In this document: positions 1 to 10,055 of the stretch, in pieces
How positions within the stretch are numbered: the first letter of the stretch is position 1
Layout: each line of letters starts with the position of its first letter
Assembly (NCBI RefSeq): GCF_003813965.1
Contig: NZ_CP033896.1
Span: forward strand, 806,001-870,000
Direction: 5' to 3'
Source: Corynebacterium choanae
GTDB taxonomy: Bacteria > Actinomycetota > Actinomycetes > Mycobacteriales > Mycobacteriaceae
DNA length: 64,000 nt
The notes under the pieces: model-generated
Seen by the model: the letters and a program-made list of their open reading frames with translations, nothing else
What the model was told of the DNA's origin: nothing
The model's database searches: none
Position numbers and translations under genes: made by a program

Positions 1-2
1 CC

Positions 3-1439
3 TCCCGGGTGGTCGACTATGACCCTGCCATGCTTGACGAACTCACCCGCGCCGGGGAAGTGCTGGTGGTGGGGTGTGCCATGGCGGCAGCGAAAGATCC
101 GTGGATTATGCTGCTGCCGGTGGATTATGCGGCCCAGTTGATTACTGAACCTGATTGGGAAGGGCTCACTGATCGACAGTTGGCGATTGTGAGCGTGCTC
201 GCATCCGGTGGGGGATTCTATTTCCCGGCGATTCAACAAGCCCTCGAGCAGGGGGTGGTGGTGGATCATCGCACCATTGGTGCTCCCGCTAGCAGTAGTG
301 TTGGCGATGAGCCGGTTGATTTGGATGCGCTGGTGGCTGTGCCGTATCCGGTTGATGATGCCAGTCTGCGGGATGATTTGTGGGTGCTGATCGGTCGGGG
401 GATTGTCACCATTGACGGATTTGCCCCGTTGCGCGCCCATTTAGCTGGTGCCACGGGGGCGGCGGCCGCCCACCGGGCGAAACGAACACCGGCCCGCAGC
501 CGGCTGCGGATGGGACGCACCCGGTTTAGTCAGCTGTCGCAAACTCGTCGCACTACCACCCCACCGGATGCGGTTGGCCGGTTTGCGCTGACCCCTGCCG
601 CCGATCCGGATCCGACCGCCCGATCGGTGGCGCACGGCGAAGCCTGGCTTGACCGCTACGGGGTGGTCACCCGGGGCTCTGTCACCGCTGAGGAAGTCAC
701 CGGCGGTTTTGCGCTTGCCTACAAGGTGTTGGATCGTTTTGAAGCGGCCGGCAAAGCGATGCGGGGCATGTTCATCGACTCGTTGGGTGCCGCCCAATTC
801 TCTACGCCGGCGATTATTGACCGGCTGCGGGCCGCCGGTGACAGCCCAGATGTGGCCGGATGGCCCTCAGGTGCTACCAACCCGGTGGTGTGTGTATTGG
901 CGGCAAGCGATCCGGCAAACCCCTATGGGGCGGCGCTGCCCTGGCCGGAGACGGCACACCGTCCTAACCGGGCAGCTGGGGCAATAGTGGTGATCGCGGA
1001 CGGCCTGCTTGCCGCCCACCTCACCCGGGGTGGAAAAACGTTGACCCTGTTCCCGGATCAGTTACCCATCACCCCTGCAGCGACTGCCACCCTGGTGGTG
1101 GAAGCATTAGTTACCGCAGTACACAAAGGGCATATGAAAAAATTTGCGGTAGAAAAAGTGGGTGAACATAGTGCGCTTTCCTCACCGCTGCTCGATGCGC
1201 TTCAAGCCGGCGGGGCAACACTGCATCCGAAAGGGGTGATCATCGGCGGCAGCAGAGGACACACCAGCACCGCCGACCATTCCACCGGGCCGCGCCGCGG
1301 AATTCGAGCCACCACCGTACTGCACACCTCCGACACCGACCCCAGCCTTGCGACGGATCCGCGGCTTGACCCAAACAGCCGTTATATTCCACCCGGTGGC
1401 GGATATCGGCGCGGCAGAAATGGTCCAAATCGTCGCTAA
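3..1439 (+). CDS. lhr: Lhr-type ATP-dependent DNA helicase, C-terminal part (5' end outside window)
   Basis: The frame is open to the left edge of the window, so only the last ~478 residues are present and the RecA-type helicase core lies upstream. What is visible is the typical Lhr C-terminal half: a segment around residues 210-265 with the family signature 'RYGVVTRG', then 'GGFALAYKVLD' and 'GLGAAQF', the winged-helix/beta-barrel part of the Lhr core, followed by a Gly/Arg-rich tail. Lhr proteins are superfamily 2 3'-5' helicases linked to DNA repair in mycobacteria. The next gene is a Nei2-type glycosylase in the same orientation, and this lhr-nei pairing is known from M. tuberculosis, which supports a repair role. 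The family call is firm; the start and ATPase motifs cannot be judged. Confidence 0.88.
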   Translation, partial: SRVVDYDPAMLDELTRAGEVLVVGCAMAAAKDPWIMLLPVDYAAQLITEPDWEGLTDRQLAIVSVLASGGGFYFPAIQQALEQGVVVDHRTIGAPASSSVGDEPVDLDALVAVPYPVDDASLRDDLWVLIGRGIVTIDGFAPLRAHLAGATGAAAAHRAKRTPARSRLRMGRTRFSQLSQTRRTTTPPDAVGRFALTPAADPDPTARSVAHGEAWLDRYGVVTRGSVTAEEVTGGFALAYKVLDRFEAAGKAMRGMFIDSLGAAQFSTPAIIDRLRAAGDSPDVAGWPSGATNPVVCVLAASDPANPYGAALPWPETAHRPNRAAGAIVVIADGLLAAHLTRGGKTLTLFPDQLPITPAATATLVVEALVTAVHKGHMKKFAVEKVGEHSALSSPLLDALQAGGATLHPKGVIIGGSRGHTSTADHSTGPRRGIRATTVLHTSDTDPSLATDPRLDPNSRYIPPGGGYRRGRNGPNRR

Positions 1440-1601
1440 CACCACCCCATCCAAACCTGCACCCACCGCCTGCTAAAGCAGCATGGGCACACCACTGGTG
1501 GTGTTTCCCCACTAGTCAAATCTTCGCAGCAATGCAGCAACCTGCAGCCCCCGCAACCCAGCTCGGGTAAGGGGGCTGCACTACCCGGGAAGGATCCACT
1601 C

Positions 1602-2441
1602 ATGCCGGAAGGTGATTCCGTCTATCAGCTGGCAAAACGCCTCCACTTTTTAACCGGACGGCAAGTCACCCACACCAGCCTGCGGGTACCCCGCTATGCC
1701 ACCACCTCGTTTACCGGCAGCACCTGCACGGAAGTGTGGCCACTTGGCAAACACCTGTTTATGGCTTTCGGGGAACACATTTTGCACACCCATCTGAAAA
1801 TGGAAGGCACTTGGGCTATCCATCCGGCCGGCACCCGGTGGCGCAAACCTGGGCACACTGCCCGGGTGGTGCTGCGGGTCACTGGGGAACCGGATTATCC
1901 CAGCGACATTGAAATCGTCGGCCACAGCCTGGGGCTCGTTGATGTGTTTCCAACCGCTGAATATCGGGAAAAAATGGGCTATCTTGGCCCTGACTTGTTA
2001 AAAACAGCATGGCTCAACGGCGGCCGGGAAGAAGCCATTCGGCGTCTCGCGCTGCGCCCCGAGCGCAGCATCGGCGCCGCATTATTGGATCAGAAAAATC
2101 TTGCTGGTATCGGCAACGAATATCGGGCAGAGATCTGCTTTTTAGCAGGGGTGCATCCCACCGCCGCAGTCGGCACCGTGAATCTGCCACAGATCGTTGA
2201 TCTTGCCCGGCGCCTCATGTGGGCGAATAAAGATTCCCCAAACAGGGTCACCACCGGGATCCGTGGTGCCGGCGAGTCGAGCTATGTGTTTGGCCGCTAC
2301 AGCAAACCCTGCCGTCGCTGCGGAACCTTGATTGAAAAAGCCATGCTTGGCGGGGTTGATGCCGGTGGTGACGAAGGCGAATTAGAACGCGTCATCTGGT
2401 TTTGTCCACGCTGCCAGCCTTCACCGGAGACACCCCGCTAG
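1602..2441 (+). CDS. nei: Fpg/Nei-family DNA glycosylase-AP lyase (endonuclease VIII type, Nei2)
   Basis: This 279-residue protein begins MPEGD, giving the catalytic Pro2 and Glu3 of Fpg/Nei enzymes after removal of Met1. Lys in 'PLGKHL' (about residue 50) matches the conserved beta-hairpin lysine. The helix-two-turn-helix region is seen around 'LAGIGNEYRAE' (residues ~168-178), and the C-terminus has a zinc finger with two CxxC pairs (CRRC and CPRC). The family excises oxidised bases, mainly pyrimidines for Nei types, and cleaves the abasic site. It follows lhr at about 160 bp in the same direction. The finger is longer than in E. coli Fpg, with a Gly/Asp/Glu-rich insert between the two CxxC pairs, as in actinobacterial Nei2 proteins. 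Confidence 0.93.
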   Translation: MPEGDSVYQLAKRLHFLTGRQVTHTSLRVPRYATTSFTGSTCTEVWPLGKHLFMAFGEHILHTHLKMEGTWAIHPAGTRWRKPGHTARVVLRVTGEPDYPSDIEIVGHSLGLVDVFPTAEYREKMGYLGPDLLKTAWLNGGREEAIRRLALRPERSIGAALLDQKNLAGIGNEYRAEICFLAGVHPTAAVGTVNLPQIVDLARRLMWANKDSPNRVTTGIRGAGESSYVFGRYSKPCRRCGTLIEKAMLGGVDAGGDEGELERVIWFCPRCQPSPETPR

Positions 2442-2492
2442 CACACCCGTACTCCAAAGCTATCCGCGGGTTCGCCGCAGCCATGATCCGGG

Positions 2493-2518
2493 AAACGCCT
2501 AAGACTTCGGCGTTTTTT
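2493..2518 (+). terminator. Rho-independent terminator after nei
   Basis: A 7-bp perfect stem (aaacgcc / ggcgttt) with a 9-nt loop is followed at once by more T residues. It sits about 50 bp after the nei stop and directly before the 3' end of the convergent YdeI-like gene, so it may serve both directions. Confidence 0.75.
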
Positions 2519-2529
2519 CCAAAGTGGCG

Positions 2530-2970
2530 CTACTGGCCTGCGTCAAGGCGCAGTTTGCCGCCGACCGCAATCGTCGGATCGGTGCACGAGGAACGGTCGA
2601 AACAACACGGACGACGGCTGCCTTTGCGCATTTTGTCGACAGCCACTGCAATGCGTTTTGCCCGGGTTGCCGCCACTTTCGTCGAAGAGATCCACCGCAC
2701 CCACTCCCAGCGGGCGCGCGGTGTTATCGACTCCCAAGTCGCAGAAATCTCCTCGGCTGCCGCGAAAGCCGCAGCAATATCGGCGTCGAGTTCAGGTTCT
2801 GGCCAGGTGTCACTAACGACCACTGTGATCTGGGCAACATCACCCACCGAAAGCGTGACCGCCTCCGGGAGGAAGACAAAATGTCCACGTAACCCGTCTG
2901 GTTCAACGATCCCGTCCCAGGTGAGACCATCGACGGTAAACCGGGCCGCAACCTGTCCGCGTGTAGGCAT
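2530..2970 (-). CDS. YdeI/OmpD-associated family protein (DUF1905 plus YdeI-like)
   Basis: The protein has two parts seen in this family. The N-terminal half is a small beta-rich DUF1905-like domain ('MPTRGQVAARFTVDG...'). The C-terminal half has the family signature 'WESITPRARWEWVRWI', then 'TRAKRIAVAVDKM' and 'RRPCCFD'. The family is called 'bacteriocin-protection, YdeI/OmpD-associated' in databases, but its biochemical role is not settled. I chose the ATG at 2970 instead of an upstream in-frame ATG because an AGGAG-like site lies about 10 nt before it and homology begins there. It is convergent with nei. The function in this organism is unknown. Confidence 0.8.
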   Translation of the reverse strand: MPTRGQVAARFTVDGLTWDGIVEPDGLRGHFVFLPEAVTLSVGDVAQITVVVSDTWPEPELDADIAAAFAAAEEISATWESITPRARWEWVRWISSTKVAATRAKRIAVAVDKMRKGSRRPCCFDRSSCTDPTIAVGGKLRLDAGQ

Positions 2971-3135
2971 GGCTGAAGAAAGCTCCTCGCTACATCGGCC
3001 TAAGCGCTTGCCTGCGGCTACCGCAACAGCAATGTTGCCAACGATCGAGTTCATAGCATCACCTGCCGCATCCTATTTCGATGTCATAGCAGGTAACCAT
3101 GGCACGGACGCTCACGCAACGCCAACTGCAAGCGG

Positions 3136-3606
3136 TTAGACCAGATCCGGGGCCTGGATGATTTTCACCAAATCCACGACATTCCAGATAAACAGCGCGA
3201 GATACAGGAAAATACTGATGAACGCGCCCAGGATGGTGATTTCGAACAGCAGCGCGACGACAAGCAGTGCAAGTTTGCCAAAGCCAGCTGCAGTTTGCCC
3301 GAGGTAGAAGTTGTGCGCCCCGAATCCGCCAAGGAAAATCCACCACAACACAGCGTTGAGGCGTTTTTTAGGCTGCACCCCGTAGGCGTAGGCAGATCCT
3401 GGTACGCCAGGTGCTACAGCACCCGGTTGCGGCAGCTGCTGAGCATAAGGCTGCACCGCTGACTGCGGATAGGGATTTCCTGCAGGTTGTGCTGCAGCAG
3501 ACCACTGTTGTGCCGGTTGCGGGGTAGTACCCGGCCACTGCTGGGCTGGCTGTTCTGCTGGCTGTTCCCAAGGAAACGCATCGGAATTATTTGCAGGCGA
3601 GGTCAC
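3136..3606 (-). CDS. TM2-domain membrane protein with Pro/Gln-rich N-terminus
   Basis: A GTG start at 3606 is preceded by GGAG about 7 nt upstream, giving about 156 residues. The first ~80 residues are low in complexity, rich in Pro, Gln and Ala (repeated 'QPAQQW'), and probably disordered and cytoplasmic. The C-terminal part is a TM2 domain: a first membrane helix 'LNAVLWWIFLGGFGAHNFYLG', a short turn with the characteristic 'GxxGAHxFYLG' motif, and a second helix 'FISIFLYLALFIWNVVDLV'. TM2 proteins are small membrane proteins of mostly unknown role. An in-frame upstream start would add a tail with no family similarity, so I reject it. Confidence 0.85.
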   Translation of the reverse strand: MTSPANNSDAFPWEQPAEQPAQQWPGTTPQPAQQWSAAAQPAGNPYPQSAVQPYAQQLPQPGAVAPGVPGSAYAYGVQPKKRLNAVLWWIFLGGFGAHNFYLGQTAAGFGKLALLVVALLFEITILGAFISIFLYLALFIWNVVDLVKIIQAPDLV

Positions 3607-3931
3607 GGAGTTCTCCAAAGAATGTCGGGGCTTGCAACACCACACCTGGAACCAGATGTTGGCGGGACTCACATGGCGGAGTTCGCACGAATCAGATAGT
3701 CGCACGGATGCTGGGTCCAAAATATCATAGTAGCTACCAGACACCTGTCAGGTATGAACGTTTCGAACACTTCGAACAACGGGTGCGGCGCTATCGCTGG
3801 TGGCATACAAAACAACAGGGGCAGGACGATACGTATTATCGTCCTGCCCCTATTCGGTGACCTCACCAAGCTAGCGAGTAGCCGCCTTCAGCGGGCGGTA
3901 AACAAAGCAGCGAGCGGGTGAAGTTTTCGCG
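3607..3931. other. Intergenic region between the TM2 gene and glgP
   Basis: About 325 bp with no supported gene. It must hold the promoter of the TM2 gene and it contains the glgP terminator described separately. Confidence 0.6.
3817..3851 (-). terminator. Terminator hairpin downstream of glgP
   Basis: A perfect 15-bp inverted repeat (aggggcaggacgata and its complement) with a 5-nt loop. Read on the minus strand it lies ~80 bp after the glgP stop and is followed by a T-rich stretch (tgttgtttt). Confidence 0.85.
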
Positions 3932-6289
3932 TTACTTCTTCGGCTTGATTGGCGTCGGCTCAATCTTCCACACTTCCCGGGCATAGTCCGAGATCGTCCG
4001 GTCGGAAGAGAAACGACCAGAGTTGCAAATGTTTGTCCAGCACATCCGTGCCCACTGCAGACGATCAGCGAAGTAGTCTTCAGCCATGTTGTCGCGGGTT
4101 TCCCGATATGCAGCAAAATCGCCAAGCACATAGTACTGATCCGGCTTCTCCCAAGAATTCTGCTCCAGCAGGCTGGCGTGCAGATCGTGGAAAATACCGG
4201 TGCCATCGTCGGTGAACGTGCCATCGACCAGGCTGTCGAGTGCGCGCTTGAGCCCCGGGGTTTCCTGGTAGGTTGCCTGCGGATTGTAGTGTGCACGCAG
4301 CTCCGGGAGTTCCTCGACCTTGGCGCCGAAAATGTAGGCGTTGTCGTCGCCGACAGCTTCCAAAATCTCGACATTGGCACCGTCAAGTGTGCCCAAAGTC
4401 AGGGCACCATTCATCATGAACTTCATATTCGAAGTACCTGATGCTTCCTTGCCTGCGGTAGAGATCTGTTCGGAAACATCGGCGGCCGGAATAATATGCT
4501 CTGCCGGGGAGACGTTGTAGTTCTCCACGAAGACGACTCGCAGCGTCTTCGAAACCTCCGGGTCATTGTTCACCAATTCGCCAATGGCGTTGATGAACTT
4601 GATAATGGCTTTGGCTCGCACGTAACCCGGGGCAGCCTTCGCACCGAAGATAAAGGTCCGTGGGGGAACCTGTTCGCCTTCCTTCACCCGGTAGTACAGG
4701 TCGATGATGTAGAGCGCATTCATCAGCTGCCGCTTGTATTCGTGCAACCGTTTGATTTGCACATCGAAAATGGAGCTGGTGTCGATATCTTCGCCCAACC
4801 ATTCGGCAAAGGCTTGCTTGTTCGCATCTTTAATCTCCAGCAGACGCTGCATGATTGCATCATCGTCGCGCAGATGCTCGAGTTTTTTCAGCTCATCAAG
4901 GTTGGTTACCCACGCATCGGATCCGGAAAGCTCGGTGAGCATAGCCGCCAGCTTCGGGTTACACATTGCCAGCCAGCGGCGCGGGGTGACACCGTTAGTT
5001 TTGTTGTTGAACTTCTCTGGCCACACATCGTGCCAGTCTTTCAACGTTTCCGCCTTAATGATCTCCGTGTGGAGGGCAGCCACACCGTTGATCGAATATG
5101 CGGCATAGCAGGCAATCCACGCCATATAGACGTTGCCGTCCTTGACTGGCGCCATATAGTCAATTTTGCCCTGGTCATAGCCAGCTTCAGCCATCTCCAG
5201 GCGGAAGCGACGATCAATCTCTTGGACAATCTCCCACACCCGGTGGAACAGCTGCTGGAAGATCGACACGTTCCACTGTTCGAGGGCTTCGGCAAGCACC
5301 GTGTGGTTGGTGTAGGCGAAGGTTTCCTGCACCACCTTCCAGGCTTGTTCCCAACCCAGGCCATGCTCGTCCATCAGTAGACGCATCAACTCTGGGATGG
5401 CGAGCACCGGGTGGGTGTCGTTGAGCTGGATACAGTTGAATTCGCCGAACTTCGTCAAATCATCGCCGTGATGCTCGATGAAGTTGTCAATCATCTCCTG
5501 CAGCGAGGCGGAGACGAAGAAGTACTGTTGGCGCACGCGCAGGACTTTCCCTGCATAGGTGGTGTCATTCGGGTAGAGCACCCGGGAGATGTCCATGACC
5601 GCTTCACGTTCGACGATCGCGTCGGTGAACCGCTGCGAGTTAAACGCGTCATAGTCGAATTCTTCGACCGGTTCTGCCTTCCACAGCCGCAGGGTGCCAA
5701 CATTGTCGGTGCCATAGCCGGTGATTGGCATGTCATACGGCACTGCCCGCACCACCATGTCGTCGAAGGTGACTTTGCGCTGCCAAGTGGAACGACGAAC
5801 GACGAAGGGGTAGCCGTTTTCCATCCACGCATCTGGGGATTCGGTTTGGTAGCCATTGTCGAAGATCTGCTTGAACAGCCCGTAGCGGTACAAAATACCG
5901 TAGCCGGTCACCGGCAGATCCTGGGTGGCACACGAATCAAGGAAGCAGGCAGCAAGACGCCCCAACCCGCCGTTGCCGAGGGCAGCATCGTTTTCTGCCT
6001 CCAGCACGTCGGTGAGGGTACGGTCGGCATCGTCGACGACGTTGGATACTTCGTCAACCAAGCCGAGGTTGGTGAGGTTATTCAGCAGGGCACGACCCAT
6101 GAGGAACTCGGCCGAAAAATAGTGCTGTTGCCGGGTGGCGCGGTAAGCCTGCACGGTGGAATACCAGTTATCGGCAAGCTGCTCCATAACTGCGGTGGAC
6201 AGTCCGGTCCAATATTTAAAGTCAGTAGCAGCATTCGGTGGCATACCGGCGGCAGCCCGAACATGCCCGGGGATGGAGTTTCCGATCAC
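3932..6289 (-). CDS. glgP: Glycogen/maltodextrin phosphorylase
   Basis: The 785-residue length is normal for bacterial GT35 glycogen phosphorylases. The enzyme removes glucose-1-phosphate from the ends of glycogen or maltodextrin with pyridoxal phosphate as cofactor. Visible marks are the N-terminal 'QQHYFSAEFLMGRAL', the core motif 'GLGRLAACFLDS', and the PLP-site block starting about residue 614, 'KEASGTSNMKFMMNGALTLG', in which the Lys of 'SNMKF' (about 623) should carry the cofactor. The ATG at 6289 has an AGGAG site about 10 nt upstream. It is monocistronic, with a 730-bp upstream region and its own terminator. Confidence 0.97.
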   Translation of the reverse strand: MIGNSIPGHVRAAAGMPPNAATDFKYWTGLSTAVMEQLADNWYSTVQAYRATRQQHYFSAEFLMGRALLNNLTNLGLVDEVSNVVDDADRTLTDVLEAENDAALGNGGLGRLAACFLDSCATQDLPVTGYGILYRYGLFKQIFDNGYQTESPDAWMENGYPFVVRRSTWQRKVTFDDMVVRAVPYDMPITGYGTDNVGTLRLWKAEPVEEFDYDAFNSQRFTDAIVEREAVMDISRVLYPNDTTYAGKVLRVRQQYFFVSASLQEMIDNFIEHHGDDLTKFGEFNCIQLNDTHPVLAIPELMRLLMDEHGLGWEQAWKVVQETFAYTNHTVLAEALEQWNVSIFQQLFHRVWEIVQEIDRRFRLEMAEAGYDQGKIDYMAPVKDGNVYMAWIACYAAYSINGVAALHTEIIKAETLKDWHDVWPEKFNNKTNGVTPRRWLAMCNPKLAAMLTELSGSDAWVTNLDELKKLEHLRDDDAIMQRLLEIKDANKQAFAEWLGEDIDTSSIFDVQIKRLHEYKRQLMNALYIIDLYYRVKEGEQVPPRTFIFGAKAAPGYVRAKAIIKFINAIGELVNNDPEVSKTLRVVFVENYNVSPAEHIIPAADVSEQISTAGKEASGTSNMKFMMNGALTLGTLDGANVEILEAVGDDNAYIFGAKVEELPELRAHYNPQATYQETPGLKRALDSLVDGTFTDDGTGIFHDLHASLLEQNSWEKPDQYYVLGDFAAYRETRDNMAEDYFADRLQWARMCWTNICNSGRFSSDRTISDYAREVWKIEPTPIKPKK

Positions 6290-7017
6290 GAATATCTCTC
6301 CTGTGTAGACAATTGAAGTATCTCGGTCGCAGCTGTGACGACATCTGCGATAAGGGTATAGCTGGATTCTATACAGCTATGCTGGTGCGCTGCTGGATCC
6401 AACACCCGGCGTCCGGGTGGGATAAGCCTTGGCCGGTAACAGGCGCACAGTTTCGTTGCAGCTATACCGGATCTCTGCACAAACATCTTCCAAAGTACTA
6501 TCTTTAGCTGCTGGTGTTCTAGTTATTGACACCGAATTTCGCTGGTGAATACCTGGCAACACCGCGTCGGTAACGCTAGCCCCAGAATGCTGGAAGGCGC
6601 CCTGTCTGCTCGTTTGGTTTGCTCACCCCCGACCACACCGTGACTCAACTGCACGCTGCCAGCACCACCCTTGTTGTGAGGTAACGACTCGGGATGCGGT
6701 CGTAACCGGGCAGCGATGATGATTCACTTGGCAAACAGCCCTATATTGACCCTGGATTCTTGGGTGCGGGGCAGGGCTGGGTAGCTGTCATTACGGGTCA
6801 TCTGCAAGTACTAACCCCGGCGGGGAGCTGCTGACGCTGATGGGAACAATTTGCTCCTTGCGGGAAGAAGATGCACGCCCTGCCGGGGTAGTGGGGGTAG
6901 TGGGTGACAATGCTGGTGGGCGGGGTCGTTGTGGGAATAACCTGGTCGGCCAGGAGAACGTGATTCTGCCCACTAATACAGGGTGGGTGTCGGTCCGGTG
7001 GGGTTAGAGTCAAGGGT
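6290..7017. other. Intergenic region upstream of glgP and the YccF gene
   Basis: About 730 bp between divergent genes without a convincing ORF. It includes a small hairpin near 6356-6380 (atagctg / cagctat). It presumably carries the promoters of both neighbours; I see no recognised riboswitch. Confidence 0.5.
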
Positions 7018-7389
7018 ATGAAAACAATCCTTAATCTGTTGTGGCTGGTCACCGGTGGTCTGTGGTTGTCGTTGAGCTACGCGCTGTTCGGTCTGCTGGC
7101 TTGTATTCCTATTATTACCGCCCCGATTGGTGTCGCTTCGCTGCGAATGGCGCGCTATGCACTGTGGCCGTTTGGCCGGCGGATTGTGGAGCGGACTAGT
7201 GATAATCCGGTGACACTAATCGCTAATGTGATCTGGTTTCTGTGTGGTGGTATGTGGCTGGCTTTGGGGCATCTCACCACTGCCTGCGCACAGGCGGTGA
7301 CAATTGTCGGTATCCCGTTGGCGATCGCGAATGTAAAGATGATTCCGGTGACGTGTTTCCCCTATGGCAAACAAGTCGCAGAGCAATAG
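7018..7389 (+). CDS. YccF-domain inner membrane protein
   Basis: This 123-residue protein consists of two repeats of the YccF domain. Each has a hydrophobic 'N(L/V)(L/I)W(L/F)..GG(L/M)WL.L' segment followed by a Pro/Ile-rich hydrophobic stretch: residues ~3-20 with 'IPIITAPIGVASLRMA', and ~68-90 with 'VTIVGIPLAIANVKM'. It should be an integral membrane protein with about four membrane segments. The function of the family is unknown. The gene stands alone, divergent from glgP and convergent with pgi. Confidence 0.88.
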   Translation: MKTILNLLWLVTGGLWLSLSYALFGLLACIPIITAPIGVASLRMARYALWPFGRRIVERTSDNPVTLIANVIWFLCGGMWLALGHLTTACAQAVTIVGIPLAIANVKMIPVTCFPYGKQVAEQ

Positions 7390-7794
7390 TCCTGGGTGCG
7401 CGGGCAGCACCCTTACGCCCCGCGTGGTTTGGAAGATTCGCTGGAATGCTGCGAGGTCACCTTCCACAGTGGGGGCATCATTGCGTCGCCGTGGAGCGAG
7501 CGTCGCGGAAGGGATCTGCTCGGGGTGATAGCGGCAACAACTGTTGCTTGGGGTGCCGGGGCAGGGGGCACTGCAACAGTCGGGTGCACTGGTCGAAAAA
7601 GCCGAAACCATTGTCACCGGCTGCTGCCTCGGCTGCCTGCTGCAGCAGGTAATGGTGAGTATGGTGCCGCACGCTGTGTTGCTTGGCGTTGAACAATTTT
7701 CATAAGGGTTCTTCAACGACCACAACCCCGCGGCCATCCTCGAAACGAGGTCTGCCACGGGGTTGTAGTTCTCACCTGCTAGCGGAGGCGTAAC
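7390..7794. other. Intergenic region between yccF-like gene and pgi (convergent)
   Basis: About 400 bp with no supported gene. A stem (acaaccccg / cggggttgt) at 7722-7766 just beyond the pgi stop is a plausible terminator without a strong T-run. Confidence 0.5.
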
Positions 7795-9435
7795 TTAGCG
7801 GCGGGAACGATACAGTCGAATGAGATTATCGGTAGAGCTATCACCCGAAGCAACATCCTGGGCGCCAGTCACTGCCGGCAGCAGGTCGCCGGCCTGCTTC
7901 TTGCCAAGCTCCACACCCCACTGGTCGAAGGAGTTGATACCCCAGATAGCGCCTTGCACAAAGGTGATGTGCTCATAGAGGGCGATGAGCGAGCCGAGCA
8001 CAAACGGGGTGAGTTCATCAGCCAAAATGGTGGTGGTTGGCCGGTTACCTGGCATCACCTTGTGGTTGATGAGTTCAACCGGAACCCCTTCAGCGGCGAT
8101 CTCTTGCGCATTCTTGCCGAAGGCAAGCACCTTGGTTTGTGCAAAGAAGTTACTCATGAGCAGATCGTGCATGCTGCCGGTGCCGTCAGCAGTTGGCAGA
8201 TCTTCCTTGGGACGAATAAAGCCGATAAAGTCCGCTGGAATCAGCCGGGTGCCCTGATGCATAAGCTGGAAGAAGGCATGCTGTCCGTTGGTGCCTGGTT
8301 CACCCCAATAGATTTCACCCGAATCGCAGGTTACTGCGGTACCGTCGTGGCGCACATGTTTGCCGTTGGATTCCATGGTGAGCTGTTGGAGATACGCCGG
8401 GAACCGGCCAAGATCCTGCGAATATGGCAGCACAGCGTGGGTTTCGGCACCGTAGAAGTTGGAATACCACACACCGAGCAGACCCATGAGGAGTGGAATA
8501 TTTTCCTGCGGGGCGGCGGTTCGGAAATGTTCGTCCATGGCGTGGAAACCGTCGAGGAATCGCATAAAGTCCATCGGCCCGATCACTGCCATCAGGGAGA
8601 GACCGATTGCGGAATCCACCGAGTAGCGGCCACCAACCCAGTCCCAGAACCCGAACATGTTCTCCGGGTCGATACCGAACTCGGCAACCTTTTCCGCGTT
8701 CGTGCTCACTGCGACGAAATGCTTGGCAACTACCGATTCATCCCCGTCGAAGGCATCCACCAGCCAGCGTTTTGCGGCGTGCGCATTCGCGAGCGTTTCC
8801 TGGGTGGTAAACGTCTTTGATGCAACAATAAACAAGGTGGAAGCCGGATCGAGGCCGTCTAAGGCCGCAACCATGTCGGCAGGATCGACGTTGGAAACAA
8901 ACTTGGCTGTGATCCCTGCGGTGGCATAGCTGCGCAGTGCTTTCACCGCCATCGCCGGTCCGAGATCGGAGCCGCCAATACCAATATTGACTACTGTTTT
9001 AATAGTGTGACCGGTTGCCCCCAGCCATTGGCCGCTGCGAAGAGCGTGACAGAAGTCCCGCATCCGGGAGAGCACATCATGCACATCGGCGGCAACATCT
9101 TGGCCGTCGCAGGTAAATTCTTGCTCCACAGGAAGCCGCAGAGCAGTGTGCAGCACAGCCCGATCTTCCGTGTTGTTAATGTGGCGGCCGCTGAGCATTG
9201 CCTCCCGCTGGGCTGGCAGATCAGCAGCCTCACTCAACGCGATGAGCTTGTCAACAGTGTCAGCGTCGAGCAGATTCTTCGACAGGTCGACGGTCAGTCC
9301 GGCTGCCTCATAGGTGAAGTGTTCAGCACGCCCCTCATCGGCGGCGAACAAATCCCGCAGAGTAGTGTCAGCGAGTTTGCCGTGCTGGTCTTTCAACGCT
9401 TGCCAAGCAGCAGTAGTGGTGATGTCGTCAGCCAT
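7795..9435 (-). CDS. pgi: Glucose-6-phosphate isomerase
   Basis: The 546-residue protein has the expected length and motifs: '[12 protein letters not shown]' (phosphate-binding region, about residue 152), '[14 protein letters not shown]', the family signature around '[17 protein letters not shown]', and the C-terminal signature '[11 protein letters not shown]' with its catalytic lysine. It interconverts glucose-6-phosphate and fructose-6-phosphate in the cytoplasm, linking glycolysis with the pentose phosphate pathway and with the glycogen turnover served by GlgP nearby. The order pgi, then chorismate mutase and pcrA, is conserved in corynebacteria, here with a dehydrogenase gene inserted between. 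Confidence 0.97.
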   Translation of the reverse strand: MADDITTTAAWQALKDQHGKLADTTLRDLFAADEGRAEHFTYEAAGLTVDLSKNLLDADTVDKLIALSEAADLPAQREAMLSGRHINNTEDRAVLHTALRLPVEQEFTCDGQDVAADVHDVLSRMRDFCHALRSGQWLGATGHTIKTVVNIGIGGSDLGPAMAVKALRSYATAGITAKFVSNVDPADMVAALDGLDPASTLFIVASKTFTTQETLANAHAAKRWLVDAFDGDESVVAKHFVAVSTNAEKVAEFGIDPENMFGFWDWVGGRYSVDSAIGLSLMAVIGPMDFMRFLDGFHAMDEHFRTAAPQENIPLLMGLLGVWYSNFYGAETHAVLPYSQDLGRFPAYLQQLTMESNGKHVRHDGTAVTCDSGEIYWGEPGTNGQHAFFQLMHQGTRLIPADFIGFIRPKEDLPTADGTGSMHDLLMSNFFAQTKVLAFGKNAQEIAAEGVPVELINHKVMPGNRPTTTILADELTPFVLGSLIALYEHITFVQGAIWGINSFDQWGVELGKKQAGDLLPAVTGAQDVASGDSSTDNLIRLYRSRR

Positions 9436-10055
9436 GTGAGGTCTTTCAATCCTTTGAAGTGGACACGAGGTTGTCTACAGAGTGTGCATAGTCACCGCCC
9501 CACCGCCAAGGAACCAGATATTGCGGAGGTTTCGCAGTCGGTTGCTTAGGCGGTTGAGGTGACCAACACCAATGAGTTCAATAATGACGGTTGCGTCAGC
9601 GATCTTGGTTCGCGCCCCACCGCATACAAACCAACTGGGCACAAAGCACAGCAAGCCCGGTGGGGGAATCAGGATCAGCAAGACGAACCTGGTTGAAGTT
9701 GTTGAAGAAAAAATTGTGCAACGAAAACGCGGTGAGTCGCTGTTGTGAAGTTGGACAACGCCGCGCGCGTAGGGAATCAGTGGCTGACACATGCTGCACG
9801 ACAACCTTAAACCGTGGAAGGAGCCTTCCGTGGCACAGGGGAGCAGCCGATGCTGTGTAAATCCCATGACTTCCAGTATGGATGTTGGGGAGGCAGCATG
9901 CATCCGGTCAAACCACTGTATTCAATCTAGCCTGTCGTGTTGCTCGGTGCCCGCCGGGAAACGTGTTCGGCTGCACGAATAGGAGGCTGATGCAAGAAAT
10001 CTCACATTCAACTGCCCGCTGCACGAACACCGCATCCTCAGGCATAGTGGAAGTT
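9436..10055. other. Intergenic region between pgi and the aldehyde dehydrogenase gene
   Basis: About 620 bp holding divergent promoters for pgi and the dehydrogenase. In-frame sequence upstream of 10056 lacks family similarity, so I do not extend the dehydrogenase into it. No RNA gene or repeat recognised. Confidence 0.5.

Noticed and set aside
2402..3139. Long plus-strand ORF opposite the YdeI-like gene
   Set aside because: It has no recognisable domain and overlaps both nei and a gene with clear family motifs and a ribosome-binding site on the other strand.
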